From: Maratus speciosus
Lineage: Eukaryota; Arthropoda; Arachnida; Araneae; Salticidae
Length of the DNA: 64,000 bases
Reading direction: 5' to 3'
Assembly (NCBI GenBank): GCA_963932465.1
Contig: OZ010787.1
Location: 12,831,284 to 12,895,283 of the forward strand
This document shows, piece after piece, positions 11,980 to 22,117 of this stretch. Both the position numbers and the translations under genes were made by a program. Within the stretch, counting starts at the first letter, position 1, and every line of letters starts with the position of its first letter. The notes beneath the pieces are model-generated. The model was given only the letters and a program-made list of their open reading frames with translations, had not been told where the DNA came from and did no database searches.

Positions 11980-12510
11980 TTAAGCTTTTTCTACTTCATA
12001 ATCATAATAGCCGTCATTATTTTTTCCTTTAAAATGAAAGATATAACCCCCTTTATTCAGTTTTGTTATTGCATTTTCAGATATTTTTCCATGACTCTTT
12101 TTAAGAAAATAATCTTTTTCTACGTCATTAACTTCTAATCTTGCAATAGTCGTATTTCCAATTTAGTTTGAATTTTCTTCAATGAAATCAGTTTGTTTTT
12201 CCCCGACTCTAAATCTTTTAACTTATGAGTTGCAGGGAATGATCTGAGACTGTTGAATTCTTCCATTTATTCAGAAACAATTTTTGAAAGAAAATTTTTA
12301 TAGTACAGACACCTGTACATAGAACAACCCGGTCCTAGGATTCGAACGCATCTCGGTACTTCTAATATTTTTACAGGAATTCCCCATTCTTCAAAGGTAC
12401 TTTTTGGAATAATTCCTCCCTTAAAAGCAAATGTGACACCGTATATCTGATGCAATTGTATGAAATAATCTTTTACATTGTCACTAAAAAAGGAAGGCGG
12501 TTTAAGAAAT
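11980..12510 (-). pseudogene. Broken minus-strand Polinton-associated ORF, unknown function
   Basis: On the minus strand, protein-like sequence runs from about 12510 (PPSFFSDNVKDYFIQLHQIY, then GVTFAFKGGIIPKSTFEEWG) to about 12350. After a break it resumes from about 12150 (ARLEVNDVEKDYFLKKSHGK) and ends at a stop at 11980-11982 after YYDYEVEK. At least two frame changes lie between. A box-B-like CGTTCGAATCCTAG at 12330-12345 at the break hints at a small insertion. The position just downstream of the repeat-protein gene and the same strand suggest one gene cluster. I do not recognise the family. Confidence 0.45.
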
Positions 12511-12542
12511 GGTTAGAGTAATCGAAAGATTTATAAACACTT

Positions 12543-13271
12543 TTATTTTTCGTCTTTATTCAAAAGTAGTCTTAATTCATTAATAAATCGTATTAAAATA
12601 TTTTTCAATTCCAAAACTTCATCTATCAATCTTTCTCTATGAGGCTCCTCTTCATCATAATAATGGCCAAATTTTTTATTTAATTCACCAAGTTGAACGG
12701 AAAGTATTTCTTTCCATCTATCGTTATAAAAATTATCTGGTAATTGATCAAACTTATATTCAATGAGATTGCAAAAATCGAGTTTATGCATATATTTTTC
12801 TAAAAACCTTTCACCAAATGTTTGAAAGCGTGCTATTAGCAGCCAATTCAAACCTTCTTCCAATGTACACATTGTGTTTTCTGAAAGTTTTTGAAACCTG
12901 GATACTTTATGTAAATCTAATTTTTCATGATAGGTTTGAATAAATTCGTCACTTAAGACTTGAAATTGAGATATAACAACCCAATTTATATAATTCGAAT
13001 GTTTTAGTATAAATTCTTCAGACAGCTTTTGATTTTTAGAAACTAAATTCCAATCAAATTCATCTTTGTACTTTTCGATAAACTCTTCGGAAAGTGTTTG
13101 AAAAATGCATATAACATTCCATTCAACATAATCTATGAGTTCTTCCATAAAAGGTTCGAATAATATTGAATATCTACAAACTAACTTCCAATTGAGTTGA
13201 TCCTTCAAATTTCGAAGCACATCTTCGGATAAATTTTTAGTTTTAGAAAATTCGTCCCAGTTGATATCCAT
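12543..13271 (-). CDS. 23-residue tandem-repeat protein of a Polinton
   Basis: This is an intact 242-codon ORF. After a 13-residue leader come seven contiguous 23-residue units at residues 14-36, 37-59, 60-82, 83-105, 106-128, 129-151 and 152-174. The units follow LSEEFIEKYxDxLDW followed by xLISxFQK, with conserved Leu-Ser-Glu, the aromatic DW position and a Gln near the end. The leader itself (INWDEFSKTKN) looks like half a unit. The rest is a charged, probably helical tail ending LLLNKDEK. The unit pattern predicts a helical solenoid for protein binding. Similar short Trp/LSEEF repeats occur in uncharacterised proteins of large DNA viruses (from memory, unverified). It lies 17 bp after the fibre-like gene on the same strand, suggesting co-expression. 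The open frame in an otherwise decaying element is notable. Confidence 0.75.
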   Translation of the reverse strand: MDINWDEFSKTKNLSEDVLRNLKDQLNWKLVCRYSILFEPFMEELIDYVEWNVICIFQTLSEEFIEKYKDEFDWNLVSKNQKLSEEFILKHSNYINWVVISQFQVLSDEFIQTYHEKLDLHKVSRFQKLSENTMCTLEEGLNWLLIARFQTFGERFLEKYMHKLDFCNLIEYKFDQLPDNFYNDRWKEILSVQLGELNKKFGHYYDEEEPHRERLIDEVLELKNILIRFINELRLLLNKDEK

Positions 13272-13288
13272 TTAATAATGAAATATTT

Positions 13289-13949
13289 TTAAAAGGGGAT
13301 TTTTTCAATATGAATATAAGGTTTTAAAGTGACTGGAAAGTTTTTACTTTTGGATTTTATCCAGAATGTAATGATGTCACTGCGTTTTCCATTAACAAAA
13401 CAAGTTTCAAATTTATCACTTGTTTCTCTGTATAAAATTTTTTTATCTTCGATTTTAAGTTCTATCTCTATATCTACATTTCTTCCTATTAAACTATTAT
13501 CTACTAAATATATAGTAATTTTCATATGCATATGTGTAGATAATCGCATTTCTTGATCCAGTAATTTAGAACTTATCAAGTCGAAATTTACTTTTTTAAA
13601 TTCTTTTCCTGTAAAAGTCTGAAAATCCTTCACTGTAACCCAGATATCTTTATTGTCTACATATATTTTATTGACTACGTCTGTATCGTTTTCGGGTTCC
13701 GAAATATTCGTAATTATTTTATTTTTTGTATCAAATTTATCATTCTTTAATATTAACGCATTTTTTTTCTAAATATCGTTTATTCACAACATTTTTATCA
13801 TCTTTCGGATCTGCGACATTTCCTATTCTTTTTCCGTTAGCGTCGTAAGCTTTTCCTTCGATTAGATGTAAAGTGTTTTCATCCAATTCTTTAATTCTCG
13901 TGCACTTTTTCAAATTAATATGAATGATGTAGCAAAAGACTTTGTACAA
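13289..13949 (-). pseudogene. Fibre-like / attachment-type Polinton protein, one frameshift
   Basis: The minus strand encodes two copies of a motif of the form YDANGKRIGNVADPKDD..VVNKRYLE (13905-13760) and FDTKNKIITNISEPENDTDV (13735-13660). Such motifs are typical of trimeric fibre or tail-fibre shafts in viruses and phages. They are followed by an open beta-rich 114-residue C-terminal domain (13633-13289, beginning KDFQTFTGKEFKKVNFDLI). The two motifs are in different frames, and the shift sits in a run of eight A (plus-strand T) near 13765. The true start is unclear because the first 20 codons upstream of the motif look like chance sequence. By position and motif it may be the virion spike of this Polinton, which is an inference. 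Confidence 0.6.
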
Positions 13950-14102
13950 AGAAACTTAAATGTCGATTTTAATTTTGTACTTGGACAGCAAGAATTTTTT
14001 GCTGCTGTAGATACAAAAGGACTGTTTAAAAGTATTGAAAAGATGTATGTTTCAGAAGAAGAAACTGAGTATAATGAATTAATGATTTCGTGTTGTAATT
14101 AA
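13938..14102 (+). pseudogene. Short plus-strand protein remnant upstream of integrase
   Basis: The frame KDFVQRNLNVDFNFVLGQQE...SEEETEYNELMISCCN ends at a stop at 14100-14102. The composition looks coding (mixed, no low complexity), and it sits where the divergently oriented fibre-like gene ends. It could be the C-terminus of a deleted Polinton protein. I do not recognise it. Confidence 0.35.
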
Positions 14103-14446
14103 TTTTGTGTACTGTAGAACTTTATACTGTGCAACTGAATAAATTTGTATATTTTATTATATTTAATGTGTATTTTTTTCTTGTGTCTTATTTATTTTTT
14201 AAAAATAAAGAGAGAGAGAGTATATACATGTCTATACTCTCTGTCTCTTTCTTTTTTATTAAAATATTTTTTTGGAAAAATATATATCTAAAAGTTATGT
14301 TAATACTTTTAAAAAAGTATATATTAAAGGATTTTTTATAATGTTTGTCATTTGAAGATAAACTTTGATGCGATAAACATCGTATTATTGACAGCTGAAA
14401 ATATTAATGAATGTTAACATTCGTTTAGATCATAATCATTGTTGCA

Positions 14447-15490
14447 ATGGAAGTTTTGACTCAGACGTATCAGGATCCAGAGCTTCCAGCCAGTTACGGT
14501 GGTATCAGTGCTTTGCAACGTGTTTTAAAAGGTCGCGTCAAAACACAACAGATAAAAGAATGGTTACAAACGAAAGATTCTTATACTTTGCACAAGCCTT
14601 TGCGACACAAATTCCCGAGAAATCGTGTCATAGTCGGGGGGTTAAACGAGCAGTTTCAATCTGATTTAGTAGACATGCAGTCCCTCTCTTCTTTGAACGA
14701 TGGGTATAAGTATTTACTGACCTGTATTGATATTTTGTCGAAATATGCATGGGTAATACCGTTAAAAGATAAAAAAGCTCCAGGTATTAAACGAGCTTTC
14801 GAAAAAATATTCTCGGAACGTAAGCCGCAAAATCTACAGTGCGATGATGGGAAGGAGTACACGAATAAGCTTGTACAGGATTTCTTAAAAAAGCAGAATG
14901 TTCATTTTTTCACAACAAATAACACCACAAAAGCTTCAATAGTGGAACGCTTTAATCGTACATTTAAAACGAAAATGTGGAAATATTTTACTGAAAAGAA
15001 TACAAAGAGATATATTGATGTAATCGATAAATTAACCCACAGTTACAACCACACGTGGCATCGTAGTATTAAAATGGAGCCAGCTTCAGTAAACTTTGAT
15101 AGCCAAAGTCAAGTTTGGAAAACATTGTACGCAAATGACAAAATCCCTGCAATCAAATATGAATTGAGTGTCGGTGATACCGTTCGCATAAGTAAAGAGA
15201 AACTACGTTTTTAAAAAGGATACGAACAAAATTGGACAAGAGAAATTTTTACTATTCATAAAATCATAAATCGAGCGCCTGTTGTCTATAAATTAAAAGA
15301 TTTAGCAGGAGAAATCTTAAAAGGGACATTTTACAAGCAAGAACTGCAAAAGGTTTCGGATTCAGGTTTTTATCCCGTGGAGAAAGTTTTGAATAAACGA
15401 AAACGTAATGGAAAAGTTCAATATTTTGTGAAATTTCAAGGATATCCCGAAAAATTCAACGCATGGGTTAAAGATATTAGAATGACATAA
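14447..15490 (+). pseudogene. Polinton integrase (retroviral-type), single in-frame stop
   Basis: A 347-codon frame runs from the ATG at 14447 to TAA at 15488-15490, broken only by one TAA at 15212-15214. The rve catalytic core shows the first Asp in FQSDLVDM, then YLLTCIDILSKYAWVIPLKD, the second Asp in LQCDDGKEYTNK, and the Glu in ASIVERFNRTFKTKMW. The C-terminal part after the stop (WTREIFTIHKI and onward) reaches a chromodomain-like segment with VQYFVKFQGYPEKFNAWV, as in Polinton integrases. The enzyme would join element ends to chromosomal DNA. The stop separates the catalytic core from the chromodomain, so the core alone could still be translated. Confidence 0.9.
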
Positions 15491-15530
15491 ATAGAACAGT
15501 CATCTCACTTACAATTCATTTCATGAGAAG

Positions 15531-16248
15531 ATGTCGTTCTACATCACACTCATTAGCGACAGCTCTATGAGCTTTTTTCGAAATAATAAAATATCGCAAT
15601 TTACAACCCAACTGCCCACACCTATAAATTTAAACGGTGAATGGGAAATGGCTTTGGTCGATTTATCCTCATACTTGGTATAACGTCAGAAATGATAATA
15701 ATTTGTTTGGTTTTGACTTAGGGGATGGAAAATTAGAAGGTAGGAGAGTTCCTTGTGGATGTTATGAAACGGTCCCGGATCTCATTAAAAGTATGACAAT
15801 ACCATCGCATAAAAATAAGATTGAATTTCATTTTCACCCTGTTACGAAACGAGTTTCAATCAAGACAGATAAAAAAAATCGAAAGTAGTTCTTTATGAAG
15901 GTCTAGCAGAACTTTTAGGGTTTGAACCCGGAGAATATACAGGATTGCAACAAACTCCTTTTGTGGCCGATCCAAAGTCATCGTTCCCTGTTATGTATGT
16001 GTTGTGATCTCGTGGAGCCTCAAATCGTCGGTGATGTACAAGCTCCTCTATTAAAAATTGTGTCTGTCGAAGAAAGTGATGGTGAAATTATTAATGCTCA
16101 TTATCCGAGACCATTCTACGTACCAGTTATCCGTCAACATTTCCAAACGGTGCAAATTGATATTAGACTACATTCTGGAGATTTAGTGCCTTTTGAAAGA
16201 GGTAAAGTTTTTGTAACGTTGCATTTTCGTTTACGTCAAATCATATAA
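15531..16248 (+). pseudogene. Penton-like (minor capsid) protein, three frameshifts
   Basis: It begins at ATG 15531 (MSFYITLISDSSMSFF) 41 bp after the integrase stop and ends at TAA 16246-16248, about 240 codons. The reading frame changes near 15660 (just before YPHTWYNV), at the A8 run near 15873, and near 15995. The blocks GEWEMALV, PHTWYNV, and the terminal HYPRPFYVPVIRQHF and VPFERGKVFVTLHFRLRQI are characteristic of the second capsid-type protein of animal Polintons. The size and a beta-rich pattern suit a single jelly-roll penton. The assignment as minor rather than another virion protein is from memory of the family. Confidence 0.65.
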
Positions 16249-16313
16249 AAGAACCTTCCGTTTAAAATAAATCTCATTTTCCTTTTAGATTGCGATAAAG
16301 AAGGATCAATAAA

Positions 16314-16733
16314 ATGTTGGTACCTTACACGTGTTGTACACAAAAGTTCGAAGATTATTATGCAGGAGAAACAGGAAATGGTTTGCCTTACTATCGGGGA
16401 ACAGTTTTGCAGAGAGGATACGGTATAGGTGGATTTTTTGCTAAATTGTTTCGTAGTGCGATGCCATTTTTGATAAGTGGTGCCAAAACAATTGGAAAAG
16501 AAGCATTACGAACAGGTACTATGGTTGCGAATGATGTGTTATCAGGTGAAAAATTTAAATCGTCTCTCAAAACACGATCAAAAGAAACCGGGAAAAAATT
16601 AGCTAGAAAAGCAGTAGAAAAAGCAGATGAAATGATTGGCCATGGAAAGCTTAAAAGGAAGCGCAAACCTGCGAAACGCATCATTTCATCAAAAGTACGG
16701 AAAGTGCAACGACGTGATATTTTTGACTGCTAA
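16314..16733 (+). CDS. Small basic pX-like Polinton virion protein
   Basis: This is an intact 139-codon ORF. The N-terminal half has the conserved YYAGETGNGLPYYRGTVLQR followed by GYGIGGFFAKLFRSAMPFL, a glycine-rich and amphipathic or hydrophobic segment. The C-terminal half is strongly basic (GKLKRKRKPAKRIISSKVRK). This layout matches the adenovirus-core/pX-like small protein found beside the capsid gene in Polintons. Likely roles are DNA condensation or membrane perturbation in the particle; these are family-based inferences. It lies 15 bp upstream of the capsid gene, and its frame is undamaged. Confidence 0.7.
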   Translation: MLVPYTCCTQKFEDYYAGETGNGLPYYRGTVLQRGYGIGGFFAKLFRSAMPFLISGAKTIGKEALRTGTMVANDVLSGEKFKSSLKTRSKETGKKLARKAVEKADEMIGHGKLKRKRKPAKRIISSKVRKVQRRDIFDC

Positions 16734-16748
16734 TATACACATTATACC

Positions 16749-18050
16749 ATGGCTTTTCTTTTAAAGGACTCTCCCGAATGTGCTAAATCGGAATTAGAAT
16801 TATTTCATCTTCCTCCTACTCAAACAGTTATTGAAAGAGGCCAATGGGTTGAATTTCATCCGCTTTCCAATGTTTCTGATGGAGGTCCTGTGGAATTTAA
16901 TGTTTCTGGAAGCGGAGAAGATTACCTTGATTTATCCCAAACTCAGTTATATGTCAAAATGAAAATTTTAAAAAAGGATGGCAAACCCATTGCGGATAAA
17001 TGTAAAGTGGGGCCTGTCAATCTATTTTTGCATTCCATGTTTTCCCAAGTTGATATTAGCCTGAACGATAGACTTGTTTCTTCAAGTAATAATACCTATC
17101 CTTATGGAGCCATGATAGAGAAGTTACTGAATCACGGCTATGATGCAAAAATTTCTCAACTTTCCTCAGAATTATTTTTTAAAGATACTGCTGGTCGTAT
17201 GAATGTTGTGGATCCGGCAGATGCAAACCCCAATGAAGGATTTTGTAAACGTGCCGAAATGACTAAACTCAGTACTTCAGTTGATATGATTGGTCGATTG
17301 CACCTGGATATGTTTCACCAAGAAAGACTCCTCCTTAACATGGTAGATGTGAAAATTAAACTGATTCGTAGTAAACCAGAGTTTTGTTTGTTGGCGGGTG
17401 AAAGGGAATTTAAAATTTCCATGGAACACGCTTCCTTATTTGTTCGTAAAGTACGTGTAAGTCCTGGCGTTGTCTTAGGACATGCTAAAAGCTTAGAAAA
17501 AACAACAGCCAAATACCCTATTAACAGAATGCTTTGTAAAACATATTCCATTCCTGCAGGCAATATGAGTTTTGTTCAAGATAATATTTTTTCAGGCCAG
17601 ATGCCCAATCGCATCGTAGTCGCCTGTGTGGATAATGACGCATTTAACGGCGACTATAAAAAGTCCCCTTTTGAGTTCAAGCATTACAATATTAATTTCA
17701 TAGGCGTCTATGTGGACGGCCAGCCCGTTCCTCACAATCCACTACAACCTGACTTTGAAAACAATTTATTTATTCGAGCTTATCAGATTTTATTTACGAA
17801 TGCAGAAAACAAAGGTTTGTACCTTTCAAGATCAGAATTTTCTCAGGGGTATTCATTGTTCTGTTTTGATCTGTCACCTGATTTATGTGATGGCTCACAT
17901 CTTAATCTCATTCGTCATAGCAATTTAAGATTAGAAATTAAGTTCGGAACAACGTTGGCGCAAACAGTTTCTTTGCTAGTGTATGCTGAATTCGAAAATT
18001 TAATCGAAATCAACAAATCTCGCAATATTCTGTATGATTTTGGAAACTAG
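16749..18050 (+). CDS. Polinton major capsid protein-like (jelly-roll), intact
   Basis: An uninterrupted 433-codon ORF starts at ATG 16749 (tataccATGG, good Kozak G at +4). Key blocks are PVEFNVSGSGEDYLDLSQTQ (residues about 48-67), VGPVNLFLHSMFSQVDISLN (about 87-106), SSSNNTYPYGAMIEKLL, LFFKDTAGRMN, and a C-terminal SLLVYAEFENLIEINKSRNI. This is the protein often annotated in animal genomes as F54H12.2-like, which is the capsid protein of Polintons. It would self-assemble into an icosahedral shell. No frameshift or stop is present despite decay on both sides, so it either inserted recently or has been retained. The following protease frame overlaps its final base. Confidence 0.85.
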   Translation: MAFLLKDSPECAKSELELFHLPPTQTVIERGQWVEFHPLSNVSDGGPVEFNVSGSGEDYLDLSQTQLYVKMKILKKDGKPIADKCKVGPVNLFLHSMFSQVDISLNDRLVSSSNNTYPYGAMIEKLLNHGYDAKISQLSSELFFKDTAGRMNVVDPADANPNEGFCKRAEMTKLSTSVDMIGRLHLDMFHQERLLLNMVDVKIKLIRSKPEFCLLAGEREFKISMEHASLFVRKVRVSPGVVLGHAKSLEKTTAKYPINRMLCKTYSIPAGNMSFVQDNIFSGQMPNRIVVACVDNDAFNGDYKKSPFEFKHYNINFIGVYVDGQPVPHNPLQPDFENNLFIRAYQILFTNAENKGLYLSRSEFSQGYSLFCFDLSPDLCDGSHLNLIRHSNLRLEIKFGTTLAQTVSLLVYAEFENLIEINKSRNILYDFGN

Positions 18051-18517
18051 TGAATTCATCACAAATTCATAGAATTTTATCTCGTGATCCTGTTTCTGCG
18101 AGATATTTTGCTGGCGTTTTTCCTTCCGACAAAATACCTGAAATTCGAAAGTTTCCCCGTGCATTAGTGCTGAATACTGATAAACATGATGAAAAAGGAT
18201 CCCATTGGCTGGCGGTTTACATTCAAGACTAAAAAACTCTTGAATGTTTTGATTCTTACGGACTTCCTCCCGAAACCTATGGAGAAAACATAACAAGATT
18301 TGTTAAGAAGTATCACCGAATTCGTTGGAACAAGGCAATGCTTCAAAGTTTAACATCCAATGTCTGTGGACAATATTGTATTTTCTTTCTTGTAAAACGA
18401 TGTCAAGGACTTTGTATGAATTCTATTACAAATGTATTATCCAGAAAGAAGAATGATTTTCGAATGTTTCAATTTGTCAAAAAAAGATATGGTGTAAACA
18501 TGATTTTTAAAAAATAA
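18050..18517 (+). pseudogene. Adenain-type maturation protease, damaged start and one stop
   Basis: The 155-codon frame overlaps the capsid stop and begins at GTG (18050-18052), where the family has ATG. One TAA at 18230-18232 interrupts it, and it ends at TAA 18515-18517. The catalytic-triad context is visible: His in GSHWLAVY, the acidic residue in CFDSYGLPPETYG and Cys in SNVCGQYCIFFLVKRC. This matches the adenovirus/Polinton cysteine protease (C5 type) that processes virion proteins. ARYFAGVFPSDKIP is the conserved N-terminal block. The lost start and internal stop mean no functional enzyme from this copy. Confidence 0.85.
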
Positions 18518-18544
18518 AAAAAATATTTCTCTTATTTTATGTGT

Positions 18545-18572
18545 GTTTATTTATTTATTTATTTATTTTAAT
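18545..18572. repeat. (TTTA)n microsatellite
   Basis: A short run of TTTA units follows the protease gene. Confidence 0.8.
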
Positions 18573-20024
18573 TCATCATGAATAGTGGATTACATAAAAA
18601 AGATTCATTTGTTTTTTAGAAAAAAATGCATGCAAGAGTTTTTTTTTTCCCCGAGGAAGATCATAAAAGTTATCGTGTTATTTATATTAAAAACAATTCG
18701 CCGAAATAGTCAAGAAACTATAAAAATTGAAGTTTTCACTCATTCTTGTCATTTTTAAGCATGGAATTACTCAAGTTAGTACTGTTAAGCTCCGGTATCT
18801 TGGCATTTCACGCGCGGAGATTCGGACGATTCTATTCTGGATAATCTGCAAAAGGCTGTAACGCACTAGGGAGAATGGCATACAAATGGCATACGCGTTA
18901 GCCTAAAATAACAACCATAAGCGGAAATTTATTTTTGAAAATATATTTTTTATAAATGTAATGTTTAACTGTGGTCGTTTCTAATAGCAATAATTTTATT
19001 AATAATTATGATATTTAAAACCTTAAACGATGCTTCTGATAATAAAAATGATGATACTAATGATCGGAATGAACTGTAAAAGCACCTAGACATATTTTCA
19101 ACAATGACAATTCTTTATATATAAAAATTAATGCAGATCATTTCATAATATTTTAAATATGAATTTATTAATGATTTTATAATTAAAAAGATGCGTCTGA
19201 ATTTTTAAAAAATGCCTACATTATGTTAGGATGTTTTCATCGTGTATATAAATCTATTTTTTTTTTCCAACTAAATTTAAAATGTTAGACATTTAGATAA
19301 ATTAATAGCTATTATATGTCACTTTAATCACGTAACATTTAAAGAAGAATAAATGCATTAATCAAGGGAAAAAATTCACTTACGATAATTAAACACATGT
19401 ACAATTAACCAACTCTTTATCTCATTTTAAAGTAGATAAAATTTGTTATCCTCCCAGTTTGCATATTTTTATTTTTATATATAGGATCATATAAATGCCT
19501 TTCAAGAGCTCGAAATTTCATACACTTTCCCTAATATTAATTAGAGAATGAATTCATTTCCTTCTAATTTTATTTTATTATCTCTATTTATTCTATTTTA
19601 CATTTATTCAGTTCATGCATATTGAGATATTTTTAACTATAGATTTCGATATTTAAAAAAAAAAAAATTATATATGAGTATCAGAAACGGATAACTGTTT
19701 AATTCCGATATTTTTTATTGACTTTTCCATAGTACCTTTAAAAAATAGGGAAGAGGGGGGGGTTATGTTTAATTAATGGCACTGGCTTTTTGAATTATTT
19801 GTTTATTTAATCAATCGATGGTGCATTGATAGGAATAACTTGAGTGTCTATCAGATTTTACGCCTAGTGCCGGGTGACCATCTAAACTACATTTGCTGTG
19901 ACTCTGCATGGTTGCAGCATTAAATCAAGTGATTATAAAACCGAATATTATAATTTAAGAATGTACACTAGGGATGTTAATATTAAACCTATGGGAGCAT
20001 TCACTTCAAATGTATCACTTATAT
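18573..20024. other. No gene seen, between Polinton protease and ATPase
   Basis: This AT-rich sequence has no coding domain. Polinton genes are normally closely packed, so this 1.5 kb is probably inserted or strongly decayed sequence. Confidence 0.5.
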
Positions 20025-20060
20025 TTTTAATATTTTTAAATGATTTTTTTTCTTTTTCCG

Positions 20061-20271
20061 TAGAATAGCTGAAGTTGATCTCTAACCGGGCTAGTTTTTA
20101 CTTTTTCGATTTAGGGTGCTTTTTTAAATAATGAGTACACTTTCACTTTCAGAACCGACTCCGAAAGTGAAAGTAACTTTATGTATTATAAAATAAATCT
20201 AAAAATCTTTATACTAAAACTTTGTAAAAATCGAAAAGTAACCCGTTTATAGATCGACCTCAGCTATTCTA
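20061..20271. mobile_element. MITE with TAGAATAGCTGA ends
   Basis: The left end TAGAATAGCTGAAGTTGATC and the inverted right end TAGAATAGCTGAGGTCGATC match over more than 40 bp, then continue into a TTTTTCGAT block. Outside them, weaker complementarity (TTTTTAAATGATTTTT and its complement) extends to about 20025 and 20297, so the true element may be slightly longer. It is non-coding and no target duplication is evident. Confidence 0.65.
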
Positions 20272-20524
20272 GAGAAAAATCATTTAAAAATGTTAAAATG
20301 CAAGCGAGAAATTTTAAAAGAATCTTCCCTTCCTCCTAAAAAAATTTCAGCATTTTTAAAATCCCATTTCGCTCCTTGGAATGAATAATTTAATTTTCTT
20401 TTTCCGTGGCATTTTGTCAATGCGAATATGGTTGACACATATCGATAATGATAATTTAAAAGACAAAGAGCAAGGTCAACCTCAAATACAAGCATACGCT
20501 ACGATCTGAAATAGTAAAATCACC

Positions 20525-21167
20525 ATGGAACAAGGAATATACATTTTACAGTTATTTCCAAATTCTGTGAAAATCACAGATAAAAGAGTAAACTTCTACT
20601 GGTGGTGCAAATCCCTATTTCCGGGATTTGGCGGATTGACCGTTCGCCAATTACGCACTTGTACTTGGCAACCTTTGACCCTGAAACCCCCGGTCAGAAA
20701 TAGATTCTCCCAAGGTCATCTGCCAAGATACCAGAGCTTAGCAGTACATCCTTTCCACTGTCCTTATCAGCGGGCTGACAGGTTCGGGTAAAAGCTTTTT
20801 TGTTAAAAAAATAATTGATTGCAAATATTTTCATCCTATGCCCGCAAGTATAATATACTGTTATGGAAGCTATCAACCCCTTTTCAATTCAATGAAAGGT
20901 CTACAATTTGAAGAAGGTTTGCCCTCTAATCTTAACTCTCTAAAAGATGCTTTAATTATCATTGATGATTTGATGTCAGAATTACCTTCTGATGCGCGAT
21001 TGAGCAAACTTTTCACAAAAGGTAGCCATCACCGAAATCTTTCCGTTATTTTTATAACTCAAAACTTGTTTCATCACGGTAAAGAAATGCGAAATATTAA
21101 TTTAAATTCCCATTACATGGTATTATATAAAAATCCTAGAGATAAAAGACAAATAATGCATTTATAA
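20525..21167 (+). pseudogene. Polinton packaging ATPase (FtsK/HerA-like), frameshifted
   Basis: The start is ATG 20525 (caccATGG). The first segment is in one frame to about 20757, ending SLAVHPFHC. The rest continues in another frame to the stop at 21165-21167. Walker A is SGLTGSGKSFFV (about 20770-20800) and Walker B is ALIIIDDLMSELP, followed by the conserved LFTKGSHHRNLSVIFITQNL and SHYMVLYKNPRDKRQ. This is the A32/FtsK-type genome-packaging NTPase of Polintons and related viruses. A single frameshift just before Walker A disables it. It lies 2 kb after the protease, further than is usual. Confidence 0.85.
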
Positions 21168-21668
21168 CGGCTTTACCGTTATATATTCATTATTCCTCCT
21201 TTCCCCTCAAAAAATCAACTTTTAACCTTACTGGTTTATTATAAATTGTCATTATTCTTCCCCCCCCCCCCTTCAAATAAAATATTTAGTTTAAATTTGA
21301 CATTTTAGAATTAGTTTCATATGTCTTTATTCATTCTCTCCCCCCCCCCCCCTCTCACTACTGTAAGTTTCGCTTTTACTTTTTAAAGTTCTTTTTAAAT
21401 GCAGACATCATTTATCTCGGTTCCTTTTTCTGTCTTTCAAATTCACACGATAGAAAAAGATCTTAACCGCAGCTATTTTCCATTGAAATAAAGTAAAAGA
21501 ATAAAATACAAATGAATGTCTTTTCGCTTTGCAGCCGACGATATCTAATGCATATTTTCCCAGCCTCTGGGCTTGCATTAGTATTCAATTCTCACCCTTC
21601 TGTTTGTCGGATAAAAGCCATATGCCCCTTGCTGACTAATTCAGCTGTCGTTAAATCTATAACGAGCA

Positions 21669-22112
21669 TGTAATATCACGTGTTAGCTATTTCTTTAGCC
21701 ACTTTCCCTTACCGCAGGAATGTTAAGATACGTGTAACCATTTAGCACGCCATGGCGTAAGTTTCAGTTCTATGTAATACTTCGGGATGCTTCTGATTCC
21801 TTTGTCCACGCCACCAATATTCATCGCCAATACAGTACATATGTTCCTATTCATCTCGCCAATGAGTGAGTGATTGTAATGAATATTTTACCACTACTCC
21901 CTCTGATCTTGAACGTGACGGACTTCAGCTCTCTGCCCTTCGGGGCCGCCCCGTCGGGCAGTCTTGTGTTTGACTTCTCCCCGTCCCACTGTACTCCCAT
22001 GGCCCTCCTTTTAAAAGTTTCATAATAAAGAAGTAAGTCCTCGAAATTTTCGTGTTGGAGTTTTTTTTTTTTCATTCATTCATGAATCTGGGAGTCCAAT
22101 TTATCCGCCACA
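21669..22112 (+). mobile_element. Candidate solo or 5' LTR
   Basis: The segment starts TGTAATATCACGTG and ends GCCACA. It contains AATAAAG at about 22024, a C/G-rich R/U5-like region, and sequence of different composition from its surroundings. It is directly followed (22118-22134) by TGGCGCCGTTGCCCAGA, which looks like a tRNA primer-binding site for a gypsy/BEL-type element. No second LTR or pol gene was found in the window. The limits are estimates. Confidence 0.4.
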
Positions 22113-22117
22113 TAAAT

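Larger units (their letters stand above)
11980..21167 (+). mobile_element. Decayed Polinton/Maverick element
   Basis: This cluster holds the diagnostic Polinton genes: retroviral-type integrase with a C-terminal chromodomain-like segment, two capsid-type proteins, a pX-like basic protein, an adenain-type protease and a FtsK/HerA-type packaging ATPase. Two further minus-strand genes lie upstream of the integrase. Polintons are self-synthesising virus-like transposons of about 15-25 kb with a protein-primed family B polymerase. That polymerase is absent here, and no terminal inverted repeats or 6-bp target duplication could be found, so the limits given are those of the recognised genes. Several genes have frameshifts or stops, and a MITE lies between protease and ATPase. 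Confidence 0.88.
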
